Below the pieces are notes generated by a model, which saw nothing but the letters and a program-made list of their open reading frames with translations, had not been told where the DNA came from and did not search any database. A stretch of DNA of 5,032 nt, from positions 1 through 5,032 of the forward strand of contig CAKSDF010000141.1 of NCBI GenBank assembly GCA_934444695.1, given 5' to 3'. Made by a program: the position numbers and the translations under genes. Source of the stretch: an uncultured Eubacteriales bacterium. GTDB taxonomy: Bacteria > Bacillota > Clostridia > Oscillospirales > Acutalibacteraceae. Below, one piece after another: positions 1 to 4,941 of this stretch. Numbering within the stretch: the first letter of the stretch is position 1; the number at the start of each line of letters is the position of its first letter.

Positions 1-351
1 GCCGTAGTGAATGTTGAAGCCGTGAGCGAAGGCAAGGGTCTTGCCCTCGGTCATAAAGGGCTCGATGGACTGTTTATAAAGCTTGGCCTGCTTTTCGTCG
101 TTGATGAGTATCATAATGATGTCGGCGTTTTTGGCGGCGTCGGCCGAGGTCATAACCTTAAGTCCCGCCTTTTCGGCCTTTGCCCAGCTTTTGCTGCCCT
201 CGTAAAGGCCTACGATAACATTTACGCCCGAGTCCCTAAGGTTTAGGGCGTGGGCATGGCCCTGGGAGCCGTAGCCGATTATGGCCACCGTTTTGCCGTT
301 TAATTTGTTAAGGTCGCAATCCTGCTGATAAAAAATTCTTGCATCTGACAT
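1..351 (-). CDS. ilvC: Ketol-acid reductoisomerase (NADP+), N-terminal part, cut by the window edge
   Basis: IlvC is the cytoplasmic enzyme that isomerises and reduces 2-acetolactate or 2-aceto-2-hydroxybutyrate to the dihydroxy acids of valine/leucine and isoleucine synthesis, using Mg2+ and NAD(P)H. The 117 codons present translate to a family-typical Rossmann domain: MSDARIFYQQDCDL at the N-terminus, GYGSQGHA (residues 26-33) as the dinucleotide-binding loop, the cofactor-specificity loop GLYEGSKSW (48-56), and AHGFNIHYG (109-117) carrying the conserved active-site His110. Ser53 and Ser55 are the usual 2'-phosphate ligands of NADPH enzymes; Tyr50 stands where many family members have Arg. 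The ATG start is set by AAAAGGAG (361-368) about 9 nt upstream. It is the third gene of the ilvB-ilvN-ilvC order, 127 nt after ilvN, and probably shares the T-box-controlled transcript. The remaining two thirds of the protein lie outside the window. Confidence 0.97.
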   Translation of the reverse strand, partial: MSDARIFYQQDCDLNKLNGKTVAIIGYGSQGHAHALNLRDSGVNVIVGLYEGSKSWAKAEKAGLKVMTSADAAKNADIIMILINDEKQAKLYKQSIEPFMTEGKTLAFAHGFNIHYG

Positions 352-478
352 TTTTAAAATCTCCTTTTATGTTTTATAATTGTTTTTAGTTTGTTTGGTT
401 AAAGATTTTTCGGCGGGCGGCAAAGGGATGTCCCTTTTGTGCAATTGCCGTAATTTTCACAAGGCGGTGGGACGGCGC
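352..478 (-). other. ilvN-ilvC intercistronic spacer with a small hairpin
   Basis: This 127-nt untranslated gap separates the ilvN stop from the ilvC start. It contains a perfect inverted repeat, AAAGGGA-TG-TCCCTTT (422-437). No run of T follows it in the minus direction, so it does not look like an intrinsic terminator; it could be an RNA-processing or stability hairpin. An AT-rich stretch with TATAAA just upstream of the ilvC ribosome binding site has no convincing -35 partner, so I do not call a separate ilvC promoter. Confidence 0.45.
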
Positions 479-976
479 TTATTGTTCAAGCAGGCTTCCC
501 TCTCCACGTTCGAGAGCCACGATGCCGGTGCGGCACATCTCGATTATGCCAAGCGGTTTCATTATTTCGATAAAGGCGTCTAGCTTTTCGGTGTCGCCGG
601 TCACCTCGATGCACAGAGCATTGGCCGAATAATCGATTATCTTGGAACGGAAGATGCTGACGGCGGTCATAATTTCGTTTTTGGTCTTGCGGTCGTTTTT
701 GACCTTTATAAGCATAAGCTCCCTGACCACCGAGCTTTCCTTCGAGAGCAGCTTGACCATTTTTACATTGACCAGCTTCTTGAGCTGCTTTATCATCTGC
801 TCCTTTGCGGCATCGTCGCCGTACATGGTTATGGTTATGCGGGAAAATTCGTCCGATTCGGTCTTTCCCACTGTCAGTGCGTCGATGTTGAATCCGCGGC
901 GGGTAAACATACTGGTTACCCTGGTCAGCACGCCGAATTTATTGTCGACGTAAACGGCGATTATAAACTTTTTCAC
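479..976 (-). CDS. ilvN: Acetolactate synthase small (regulatory) subunit
   Basis: This is the regulatory subunit of acetohydroxyacid synthase; it binds the IlvB catalytic subunit, raises its activity and confers feedback inhibition by valine in this family. The 165-residue product has the usual length. An N-terminal ACT domain starts with FIIAVYVDNKFGVLTRVTSM and continues with RRGFNIDALTVGKTE; Gly15 and Asn30 align with the Gly14/Asn29 effector-site residues known from E. coli IlvH. The C-terminal domain includes RELMLIKVK (about 85-93) and ends with IEMCRTGIVALERGEGSLLEQ-type sequence, matching the ALS_ss C-terminal domain. The start is GTG, preceded by AGGAGG (984-989) with a 7-nt spacer inside the last codons of ilvB. 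The start overlaps the ilvB stop in the tetranucleotide GTGA (976-973), so translational coupling and balanced subunit synthesis are likely. It may equally be named ilvH. Confidence 0.97.
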   Translation of the reverse strand: MKKFIIAVYVDNKFGVLTRVTSMFTRRGFNIDALTVGKTESDEFSRITITMYGDDAAKEQMIKQLKKLVNVKMVKLLSKESSVVRELMLIKVKNDRKTKNEIMTAVSIFRSKIIDYSANALCIEVTGDTEKLDAFIEIMKPLGIIEMCRTGIVALERGEGSLLEQ

Positions 977-2784
977 AGATCTTCCTCCTTTTCTATTATC
1001 AGATCGTCCATACTGCCGCCGGGCGGGAGCATGGGAAGAACCAGTTCATCTTTATTTATTGGGCATTCTATGACCACCGGGCCGTTTTCGTTTTGGTAGG
1101 CCGCTCTAAACGCCTCTTTAAACTGCTCGGGGGAATTTACCCTGATTCCCTTTGCGCCGAAGGCCTCGGCAAGCTTTACAAAATCGGTGGCGCGGCCGAG
1201 GGTTGTGGCCGAAAAGCGGCCGTCGAAAAAGAGGGATTGCCACTGCCTGACCATTCCCAGCACCCCGTTGTTGAAAAGCACTATGACGAGGGGAATGTTA
1301 TAGGTTACGGCGGTGGCAAGCTCGTTTAAATTCATTCCGAAGCTTCCGTCGCCGGTTATGAGCACGGTTTTTTTGCCGGTGGCCATGGAGGCGCCCATTG
1401 CCGCTCCCATTCCGAATCCCATTGTGCCCAGCCCTCCGCTTGTTATAAAGCTTTTCGGATGTCGGAATTTGCAATACTGGGCCGCCCACATCTGATGCTG
1501 CCCGACATCGGTGGCCACCGTGGCTTCTCCGTTTGTTATTTCGTTTATACGGTCGAAAACCGCCGATGGGGTGAGCTCTTTTGCGGGACTTTGGTAGGTG
1601 CTTTTGTCGGGAGACGCCCCGTTTGCAGCATAGATGTTTTGGCTGCCGGCTTGGTTGATGCCTTGGCCGTTCTGACCGTCGCTGCCGCCGTCTTGGCCGC
1701 CCTTTTGATCGGACTGTGTGCCCGATCGGGTCAGTTCCTCGCGGGCCTTAAGCTCCTTTATCTGCTTTATCCATTCCGGGTGCTTGGCCTTTTTGACCTT
1801 TTTGGCAATGCGGGTAAAGCTGTCGGTCAGGTCGCCCGCTATTCCGACGCTTGAGGGGATTATCTTGTCTATTTCCGAGCCGTCCACGTCGATGTGTATT
1901 ATGGAGGCGTTTTTGGCATACTTCTTTTTGTCGCCGGTGGCGCGGTCGGAAAATCTTACACCCACGCCGAATATAACGTCGGCTCTCGACAGGGCGGCCG
2001 ATGAAGCATAGTGCCCGTGCATACCCTGGAGCCCCAAAAATCTTTCCTGATCGGAGGCAAGTCCCGTCAGTCCCATAAGCGAGCAGCCCACAACGGCATC
2101 GATTTTTTGCGCAAGCTCGGCCACAGCCTGTTCAAGCCCTGCACCGACCACACCGCCGCCGATGTAGATGTAGGGGCGTTTTGCGCCGTTCAAAAGCTCG
2201 ACCGCACGGTTTATGTCCTGCTCTTTGGCCTTTTTGTTTTCAAAAAGCGGCAGCGGAGCTTTTGGCTCGTATTCGCAAAGGGCGGTCTGCACGTCCTTCG
2301 GTATGTCCACAAGCACAGGTCCCGGCCGTCCCGAGCGGGCAATGCGGAAGGCCTCTCTCACCTCGTCGGCCAGATCCTCTACCCGGGTTACGAAAAAGTT
2401 GTGCTTGGTTATGGGGAGGGTTATGCCGGTTATGTCGATTTCCTGAAAGCTGTCCTTTCCGATGAGGGATAAGGGGACGTTTCCGGTTATGGCAACAAGG
2501 GGGGATGAATCCAGCATGGCCGTTGCGATTCCGGTGACAAGGTTGGTGGCGCCGGGGCCGGAGGTTGCGATGACCACGCCGGTTTTTCCGGTGGCCCGTG
2601 CATAGCCGTCGGCGGCGTGTGCCGCTCCCTGTTCGTGTGCCGTAAGTATGTGGTTTATACGGTCGCGGCAGAGGTAAAGCTGGTCGTAAATGTTAATGGC
2701 CTGGCCGCCGGGATAGCCGAAAACATCGCGCACGCCCTGTTCGATTAGCACTTCAACCAGTATTCGGGCGCCTGTCATTTTCAA
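973..2784 (-). CDS. ilvB: Acetolactate synthase large (catalytic) subunit, with an unusual low-complexity insert
   Basis: IlvB is the ThDP- and FAD-dependent enzyme that condenses two pyruvates to acetolactate, or pyruvate with 2-oxobutyrate, the committed step of branched-chain amino-acid synthesis. Numbering from the TTG start at 2784 (603 residues): GYPGG (23-27), catalytic Glu51 in AHEQGAAHAADGYAR, SGPGATN (75-81), SFQEIDITG (112-120), the anabolic-type RFSDRATGDKKK segment, the ThDP/Mg motif GDGSFGMNLNELATA ending in FNN, and GMVRQWQSLFFDGRFS with the Trp of the herbicide site. About 48 Gln/Gly/Ser/Asn-rich residues (bases 1585-1728) sit between the middle and C-terminal domains. Start choice: AAGGA (about 2794-2798) lies 9 nt before TTG 2784, giving MKMTGARI, the usual family beginning. 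ATG 2778 (15 nt from the site) and ATG 2793 (directly abutting it) are alternatives. The frame stays open up to GTG 2937, but that extension runs through the parS palindrome and is not expected in the family. Confidence 0.96.
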   Translation of the reverse strand: MKMTGARILVEVLIEQGVRDVFGYPGGQAINIYDQLYLCRDRINHILTAHEQGAAHAADGYARATGKTGVVIATSGPGATNLVTGIATAMLDSSPLVAITGNVPLSLIGKDSFQEIDITGITLPITKHNFFVTRVEDLADEVREAFRIARSGRPGPVLVDIPKDVQTALCEYEPKAPLPLFENKKAKEQDINRAVELLNGAKRPYIYIGGGVVGAGLEQAVAELAQKIDAVVGCSLMGLTGLASDQERFLGLQGMHGHYASSAALSRADVIFGVGVRFSDRATGDKKKYAKNASIIHIDVDGSEIDKIIPSSVGIAGDLTDSFTRIAKKVKKAKHPEWIKQIKELKAREELTRSGTQSDQKGGQDGGSDGQNGQGINQAGSQNIYAANGASPDKSTYQSPAKELTPSAVFDRINEITNGEATVATDVGQHQMWAAQYCKFRHPKSFITSGGLGTMGFGMGAAMGASMATGKKTVLITGDGSFGMNLNELATAVTYNIPLVIVLFNNGVLGMVRQWQSLFFDGRFSATTLGRATDFVKLAEAFGAKGIRVNSPEQFKEAFRAAYQNENGPVVIECPINKDELVLPMLPPGGSMDDLIIEKEEDL

Positions 2785-2995
2785 AAAAATCATTCCTTTT
2801 CTTAAAATTAAAAGGTGTTTTAAAAAATGTTTCACGTGAAACATTTTTGTCGTCGGCCAAGGATTTATGCGGGTTTCAGAGATTTTAACGTACAAAAAAC
2901 GCTGCTTTTTATGTCCCTTCAAGCGCCGTTTTTGCACCGCTTGCCTTTTCGATCAAAGAAAATTTGACTTGAGGGCAAAGCGTTAAAAAAACCGG
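2785..2995 (-). other. ilvB leader between the T-box terminator and the start codon
   Basis: This 211-nt stretch is transcribed only when the T-box allows readthrough. It holds the parS palindrome and the ilvB ribosome binding site AAGGA. The rest (2849-2995) shows no recognisable second riboswitch, attenuator or promoter. It is open in the ilvB frame from GTG 2937, preceded by AAAAGG, but the deduced peptide is basic and unlike IlvB N-termini, so I treat it as untranslated. Confidence 0.6.
2828..2843. promoter_or_regulatory. parS: parS, ParB/Spo0J centromere-like binding site
   Basis: TGTTTCACGTGAAACA is a perfect 16-bp palindrome identical to the core parS consensus known for B. subtilis Spo0J and most bacterial ParB proteins (TGTTNCACGTGAAACA). 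It is the centre of a longer perfect palindrome of 26 bp (2823-2848), extended by A5 and T5 arms. parS sites load ParB, which then slides and spreads over neighbouring DNA in a CTP-dependent way and recruits ParA and SMC. They usually cluster near the replication origin, so this may place the window in the origin-proximal part of the chromosome (inference). Here it sits in the transcribed leader of ilvB, 44 bp upstream of the TTG start and about 650 bp from a divergent ParB-like gene. No other parS match was found in the window. Confidence 0.9.
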
Positions 2996-3042
2996 AAAAA
3001 ACAAAAAGTCCCTTTTGCACAGTAATCCTATGCAAAAGAGAC
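2996..3042 (-). terminator. Intrinsic terminator of the T-box leader
   Basis: In the minus direction GTCTCTTTTGCA (3042-3031) pairs with TGCAAAAGGGAC (3019-3008), 12 bp with one G-U pair and an 11-nt loop, followed by TTTTTGTTTTTT (3007-2996). The 5' arm shares its CTCTTTT with the antiterminator, so the two structures are mutually exclusive as expected for a transcriptional T-box. Confidence 0.93.
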
Positions 3043-3276
3043 GAAATTATTATTCCGCGGTACCACTCTTTTTTGGTCAAAAGACCCTCTCGCCGACATC
3101 TATCAATGCCTCTCTCTGTAACGGGAGAACCCGTCCGCGTTTACTCGGCTCTAAAGCCTTTCGACCGGAAGCTCCGGGATGACTTATGGTGCAGTTCTCG
3201 CTCCGTCTTACAGCGGCCGACGGCTCTCTTTGCCGAGAAAAAAGCACTTTTATTCCCTTCAACGCTTTTATCTGTT
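2996..3276 (-). promoter_or_regulatory. T-box riboswitch controlling ilvBNC, probably valine-specific
   Basis: T-box leaders read the anticodon and the charging state of a tRNA and switch between terminator and antiterminator. The hallmark T-box AAGAGTGGTACCGCGG is present (3070-3055). Stem I is visible: the AGAGAGCC distal element (3229-3222), the upper helix GTGC/GCAC (3247-3244 with 3192-3189) and the lower helix GGGA/TCCC (3257-3254 with 3179-3176). Between the helices the 3' side reads CATAAGTCA, which aligns with the specifier loop of glyQS-type leaders and gives GUC (3183-3181, Val) followed by A. The overlapping AUC (Ile) is a less well-placed alternative. A GACGGG/CCCGTT hairpin (3135-3120) and stem III GGTC-TTTT-GACC (3086-3075) precede the T-box. 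The antiterminator pairs AAAAGAG (3072-3066) with CTCTTTT (3040-3034), excluding the terminator. The acceptor bulge UGGU pairs with an ACCA end, as in tRNAs with discriminator A. The likely output is readthrough into ilvBNC on valine starvation. Confidence 0.93.
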
Positions 3277-3282
3277 AAAGAC

Positions 3283-3311
3283 ATTCTAACATCACTTTTT
3301 TGATTTGTCAA
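3283..3311 (-). promoter_or_regulatory. Sigma-A-type promoter of the ilvBNC operon
   Basis: TTGACA (3311-3306) and TAGAAT (3288-3283) are separated by exactly 17 bp on the minus strand; the -35 is perfect and the -10 has one mismatch to TATAAT. A start near the A at 3276 would place the whole T-box stem I in the transcript. Upstream sequence is AT-rich. No operator-like repeat (for example a CodY box) was evident by eye. Confidence 0.9.
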
Positions 3312-3494
3312 CAGAAATTTTTCTCAAATTTGGTTTTTGCCTGCAGATAAAGTGCTTTAAAAAGGGCTTAAAGAATCGGTTTTCCCTTTTTTATGTGTCC
3401 TAAAGCCGACAAAAAAACGCAAAATATTGTAGCACAAAACGACATTCATATACCATAATATGTGTTAATATCCTTTTTGAAAGGATATGGTCGG
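3312..3494. other. Divergent intergenic region between ilv promoter and parB-like gene
   Basis: This AT-rich region should hold the promoter of the plus-strand parB-like gene. The best -10 candidate is CATAAT (3454-3459), but no good -35 lies 16-18 bp upstream (TTGTAG at 3427-3432 is 21 bp away), so the promoter is not assigned. AAAAAGGG (3359-3366) and CCCTTTTT (3384-3391) can pair across a 17-nt loop; with the following T it resembles a weak terminator, but no gene would use it, so its role is unclear. The ribosome binding site AAAGGA (3480-3485) precedes the ATG at 3495 by 9 nt. Confidence 0.5.
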
Positions 3495-4304
3495 ATGTTT
3501 TTTAAACGGGCGCGAAGGTGCAAAAATATTGTCAACATAAGGGTGGACAGGCTTTTTCCCTCATCCTTTTCTCCCCGGCGGGATTTTGACGGAGAGGAAG
3601 CCCTCTGCGAAAGCATCAGGGAAAACGGCGTTACCGAGCCGCTGACCGTAAAGCTGCTTGAAAAGGGCAAGTATTCGGTCATATCGGGCGAGCGGAGGCT
3701 CAGGGCTGCAAAGGCGGCGGGACTTACCCGTGTGCCCTGCGTTGTTGTGCGCCAAAGCGACGAAAAGGCGGCGGTCACAAGGCTTTTGCACGACATTTCC
3801 CATAAGTCCCTGAACCTGTTCGAGGAGGCCGACGGCATCTATACCCTCATAAGCCGCTACGGCATCCCCCGGGACGAGGCGGCGGCACGGCTCGGTCTTT
3901 CGGAAAACGAGCTTGTGGGAAAGCTGCGGCTTCTCAGCTTTACCCATTGGCAAAGGGAAAAGATACTGGCCCTGGGGCTTAGCGAGCGCAAGGTAAAATC
4001 CCTTTTGAAAATATCCGATGAGGAGCGGCGGGACGGCGAGCTTTTCGATGCGTTTGATGCCCTTTCCGATCAGGATGCCTTTTCAAAATCCGACGGTTGT
4101 CCGAGAACCGATGCCTTTTCAAAGCCGCAAAAACCGCCCTTAAAGCGCCAGGCGGTGGGAGACGGAAGAATCATTTCAAACACCATATCAAATGCCGTCG
4201 ATTCCATAAGAAAGGCGGGCATAACGGCTCTTTCGGAACGCACCGAAAGCGACGGCTTTGTGGAATATCGCATAACCCTTCCAAAAAACAAAAAGCCCGA
4301 TTAA
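3495..4304 (+). CDS. ParB/Spo0J/Noc-family DNA-binding protein with a divergent CTPase motif
   Basis: This 269-residue protein has the ParB architecture. The N-terminal CTP-binding domain contains SPRRDFD (26-32, box I), ESIRENGVTEPL (39-50) and the phosphate-binding GERRLRAAKAAG (65-76, box II). The central helix-turn-helix is IPRDEAAARLG...KLRLL (124-147). A low-complexity linker (about 177-224) leads to a C-terminal segment (225-264, IISNTISNAVDSIRKAG...FVEYRITLPK) that fits a dimerisation domain. Family members load at parS and slide as CTP-gated clamps in chromosome segregation or nucleoid occlusion. The motif usually reading ENxQR aligns with HDISH (99-103), so the catalytic Glu-Asn is His-Asp; CTP hydrolysis may be lost or altered. 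ATG 3495 is chosen because AAAGGA lies 9 nt upstream; an in-frame GTG at 3462 lacks such a site. No parA is adjacent, so this looks like a stand-alone paralogue rather than the canonical parAB pair. Whether it binds the nearby parS is unknown. Calling it Noc is not justified from sequence alone. Confidence 0.9.
   Translation: MFFKRARRCKNIVNIRVDRLFPSSFSPRRDFDGEEALCESIRENGVTEPLTVKLLEKGKYSVISGERRLRAAKAAGLTRVPCVVVRQSDEKAAVTRLLHDISHKSLNLFEEADGIYTLISRYGIPRDEAAARLGLSENELVGKLRLLSFTHWQREKILALGLSERKVKSLLKISDEERRDGELFDAFDALSDQDAFSKSDGCPRTDAFSKPQKPPLKRQAVGDGRIISNTISNAVDSIRKAGITALSERTESDGFVEYRITLPKNKKPD
4074..4123 (+). repeat. Direct repeat in the ParB-like linker (DAFSK repeats)
   Basis: GATGCCTTTTCAAA occurs at 4074-4087 and again at 4110-4123, a 36-bp (12-codon) period, giving DAFSK twice (residues 194-198 and 206-210). 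Just upstream the protein also reads DAFDALSDQ, so the linker appears to have grown by repeated short duplication. Such drift is tolerated in the flexible linker between the DNA-binding and dimerisation domains of ParB proteins. Confidence 0.7.
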
Positions 4305-4314
4305 AGGCAGGCTC

Positions 4315-4412
4315 TTTGACCGTCTGCTTAAACCTCTTGACCATCTGCCGCGCGGGGGTTTTAGACCGGCTGTTGCGCAGGGGGCCTTAGACCGGCTGTC
4401 GCATGGCTTTTA
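4315..4412 (+). repeat. Four degenerate ~21-26-bp tandem units after the parB-like gene
   Basis: Units begin TTTGACCGTCTGC (4315), CTTGACCATCTGCC (4336), TTAGACCGGCTGTTGC (4361) and TTAGACCGGCTGTCGC (4387), at spacings of 21, 25 and 26 bp. The last two share 13 identical bases. No CRISPR-like regularity is present and the units are too few and too short for an array. They lie in the 3' region of the parB-like transcript, before the terminator. The remainder up to 4512 contains an AGGGGGTGA ribosome-binding-like sequence followed by ATG-TAA, and no recognisable gene. Confidence 0.55.
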
Positions 4413-4512
4413 TCGGGAGAAAAACGGCAGAGCGGCAGAGCCGATTGGCCGGTAGATTTTCATTTGATTTTAAAGAGGGGGTGAAGATGTAAGAAGTGAT
4501 TAGGTAATAAGG

Positions 4513-4546
4513 AAAAATCCCGCTCACAAAAGTGAACGGGATTTTT
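4513..4546. terminator. Bidirectional intrinsic terminator between parB-like gene and tRNA-Val
   Basis: A 15-bp stem (4513-4527 with 4532-4546, one G-T wobble on the minus strand) closes a 4-nt loop. The core TCCCG and CGGGA is flanked by A5 on one side and T5-6 on the other, so it works as stem plus U-tract in both directions. It begins directly after the CCA of the tRNA on the minus strand and is the first terminator downstream of the parB-like gene on the plus strand. Confidence 0.92.
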
Positions 4547-4622
4547 TGGTGGACATTAACGGACTCGAACCGCTGACCCTTCGCACGTCAAGCGAATGCT
4601 CTACCAGCTGAGCTAAATGTCC
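4547..4622 (-). tRNA. tRNA-Val (anticodon GAC)
   Basis: A 76-nt cloverleaf including an encoded CCA. The acceptor stem GGACATT/AATGTCC pairs perfectly, with discriminator A and CCA (4549-4547). The D arm is AGCTCAGCTGGTAGAGC. The anticodon stem TTCGC/GCGAA carries loop TTGACGT, so the anticodon is GAC, decoding GUC/GUU. The variable loop is 5 nt (GGGTC) and the T arm contains GGTTCGAGTCC. It is a single tRNA with its own promoter and terminator. Its anticodon and discriminator match the GUC specifier and UGGU bulge proposed for the T-box at 2996-3276. Confidence 0.98.
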
Positions 4623-4635
4623 TTGCGTGTTTGTG

Positions 4636-4664
4636 ATTATACAACAAACGAAATTAAAAAGCAA
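4636..4664 (-). promoter_or_regulatory. Promoter of tRNA-Val with AT-rich upstream element
   Basis: TTGCTT (4664-4659) and a perfect TATAAT (4641-4636) are 17 bp apart on the minus strand, placing the start about 7 nt before the mature tRNA 5' end. Runs of A on the minus strand (about 4665-4695) directly upstream resemble an UP element, common for stable-RNA promoters. Confidence 0.88.
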
Positions 4665-4713
4665 GTGTTTTTTTCAATTTTTTAAAATTTTTTTGCGGCA
4701 GCGGTTTTTACCG

Positions 4714-4740
4714 GGGCGGAAAAGCAATGCTTTTCCGCCC
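4714..4740. repeat. Strong inverted repeat, possible terminator of the dockerin gene
   Basis: GGGCGGAAAAGC and GCTTTTCCGCCC form a GC-rich stem of at least 11-12 bp with a very short loop centred near 4727. Neither side has a proper run of T directly after the stem, so it is not a classical intrinsic terminator. It lies about 200 bp downstream of the dockerin gene stop on the minus strand and upstream of the tRNA promoter, where it could still stop or stabilise that transcript. Confidence 0.55.
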
Positions 4741-4941
4741 ATTTGAAGTTTTATTCTCTAACCCGTTTAGGATGCAATAAATGTCGTCAAACCGATGACT
4801 GCGCTATGGTCAGCGCCCCTGAGCAATAAACACCATACCGCACGGGAAAAGGGACAAGCCAACATACCGTACCGTACGGCTTCGCTCGTCATTGCTTAAG
4901 CTGCCGAAAAACGGTAAAACGGTTGAATTGCGCGACTGTGT
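4741..4941. other. Intergenic stretch with no recognisable gene
   Basis: These 201 bases lie between the inverted repeat and the dockerin gene stop. I see no convincing reading frame, promoter or RNA gene. Small features only: a GCGCT-ATGGTC-AGCGC hairpin (4801-4816), a short CCGTACGG palindrome (near 4872-4879) and a doubled AAAACGGT (near 4908-4923). Confidence 0.5.

Noticed and set aside
43..210. Possible NADH-type cofactor switch in IlvC because Tyr50 replaces Arg
   Set aside because: The phosphate-binding serines 53 and 55 are kept and GLYEGSKSW resembles what I recall for clostridial enzymes, so an altered cofactor preference is not supported.
352..400. Separate ilvC promoter using TATAAA
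   Set aside because: No -35 element at a usable distance and the hexamer lies almost on the ribosome binding site.
642..953. Plus-strand open frame of 103 codons opposite ilvN
   Set aside because: Antisense to the conserved ACT-domain gene; its hydrophobic, Ser/Thr-rich translation is what an antisense frame gives, and no ribosome binding site was seen.
2011..2472. Plus-strand open frames opposite ilvB, the longest 153 codons
   Set aside because: They lie antisense to a well-conserved gene, encode no recognisable domain and reflect the codon bias of ilvB.
2785..2937. N-terminal extension of ilvB from GTG 2937 (about 50 extra residues)
   Set aside because: The added peptide is basic, unlike IlvB N-termini, and its MFHVKHF stretch is simply the translated parS palindrome; the frame being open is not evidence of coding.
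3861..3876. Noc-binding site (ATTTCCCGGGAAAT-like) around CCCCCGGGA
   Set aside because: Only the CCCGGG core is present, inside the coding sequence; the flanking arms do not match.
3446..3953. Two minus-strand frames of 130 codons opposite the parB-like gene
   Set aside because: Shadows of the plus-strand ParB-family frame, which carries GERRLR and a helix-turn-helix; the antisense frames show no motif.
4097..4390. Plus-strand 97-codon frame overlapping the end of the parB-like gene
   Set aside because: Overlaps conserved C-terminal coding sequence in another frame, has no ribosome binding site seen and its tail is made of the degenerate repeats.
4315..4412. CRISPR array
   Set aside because: The units are degenerate, irregularly spaced and tandem, with no spacer-like unique sequence of constant length.
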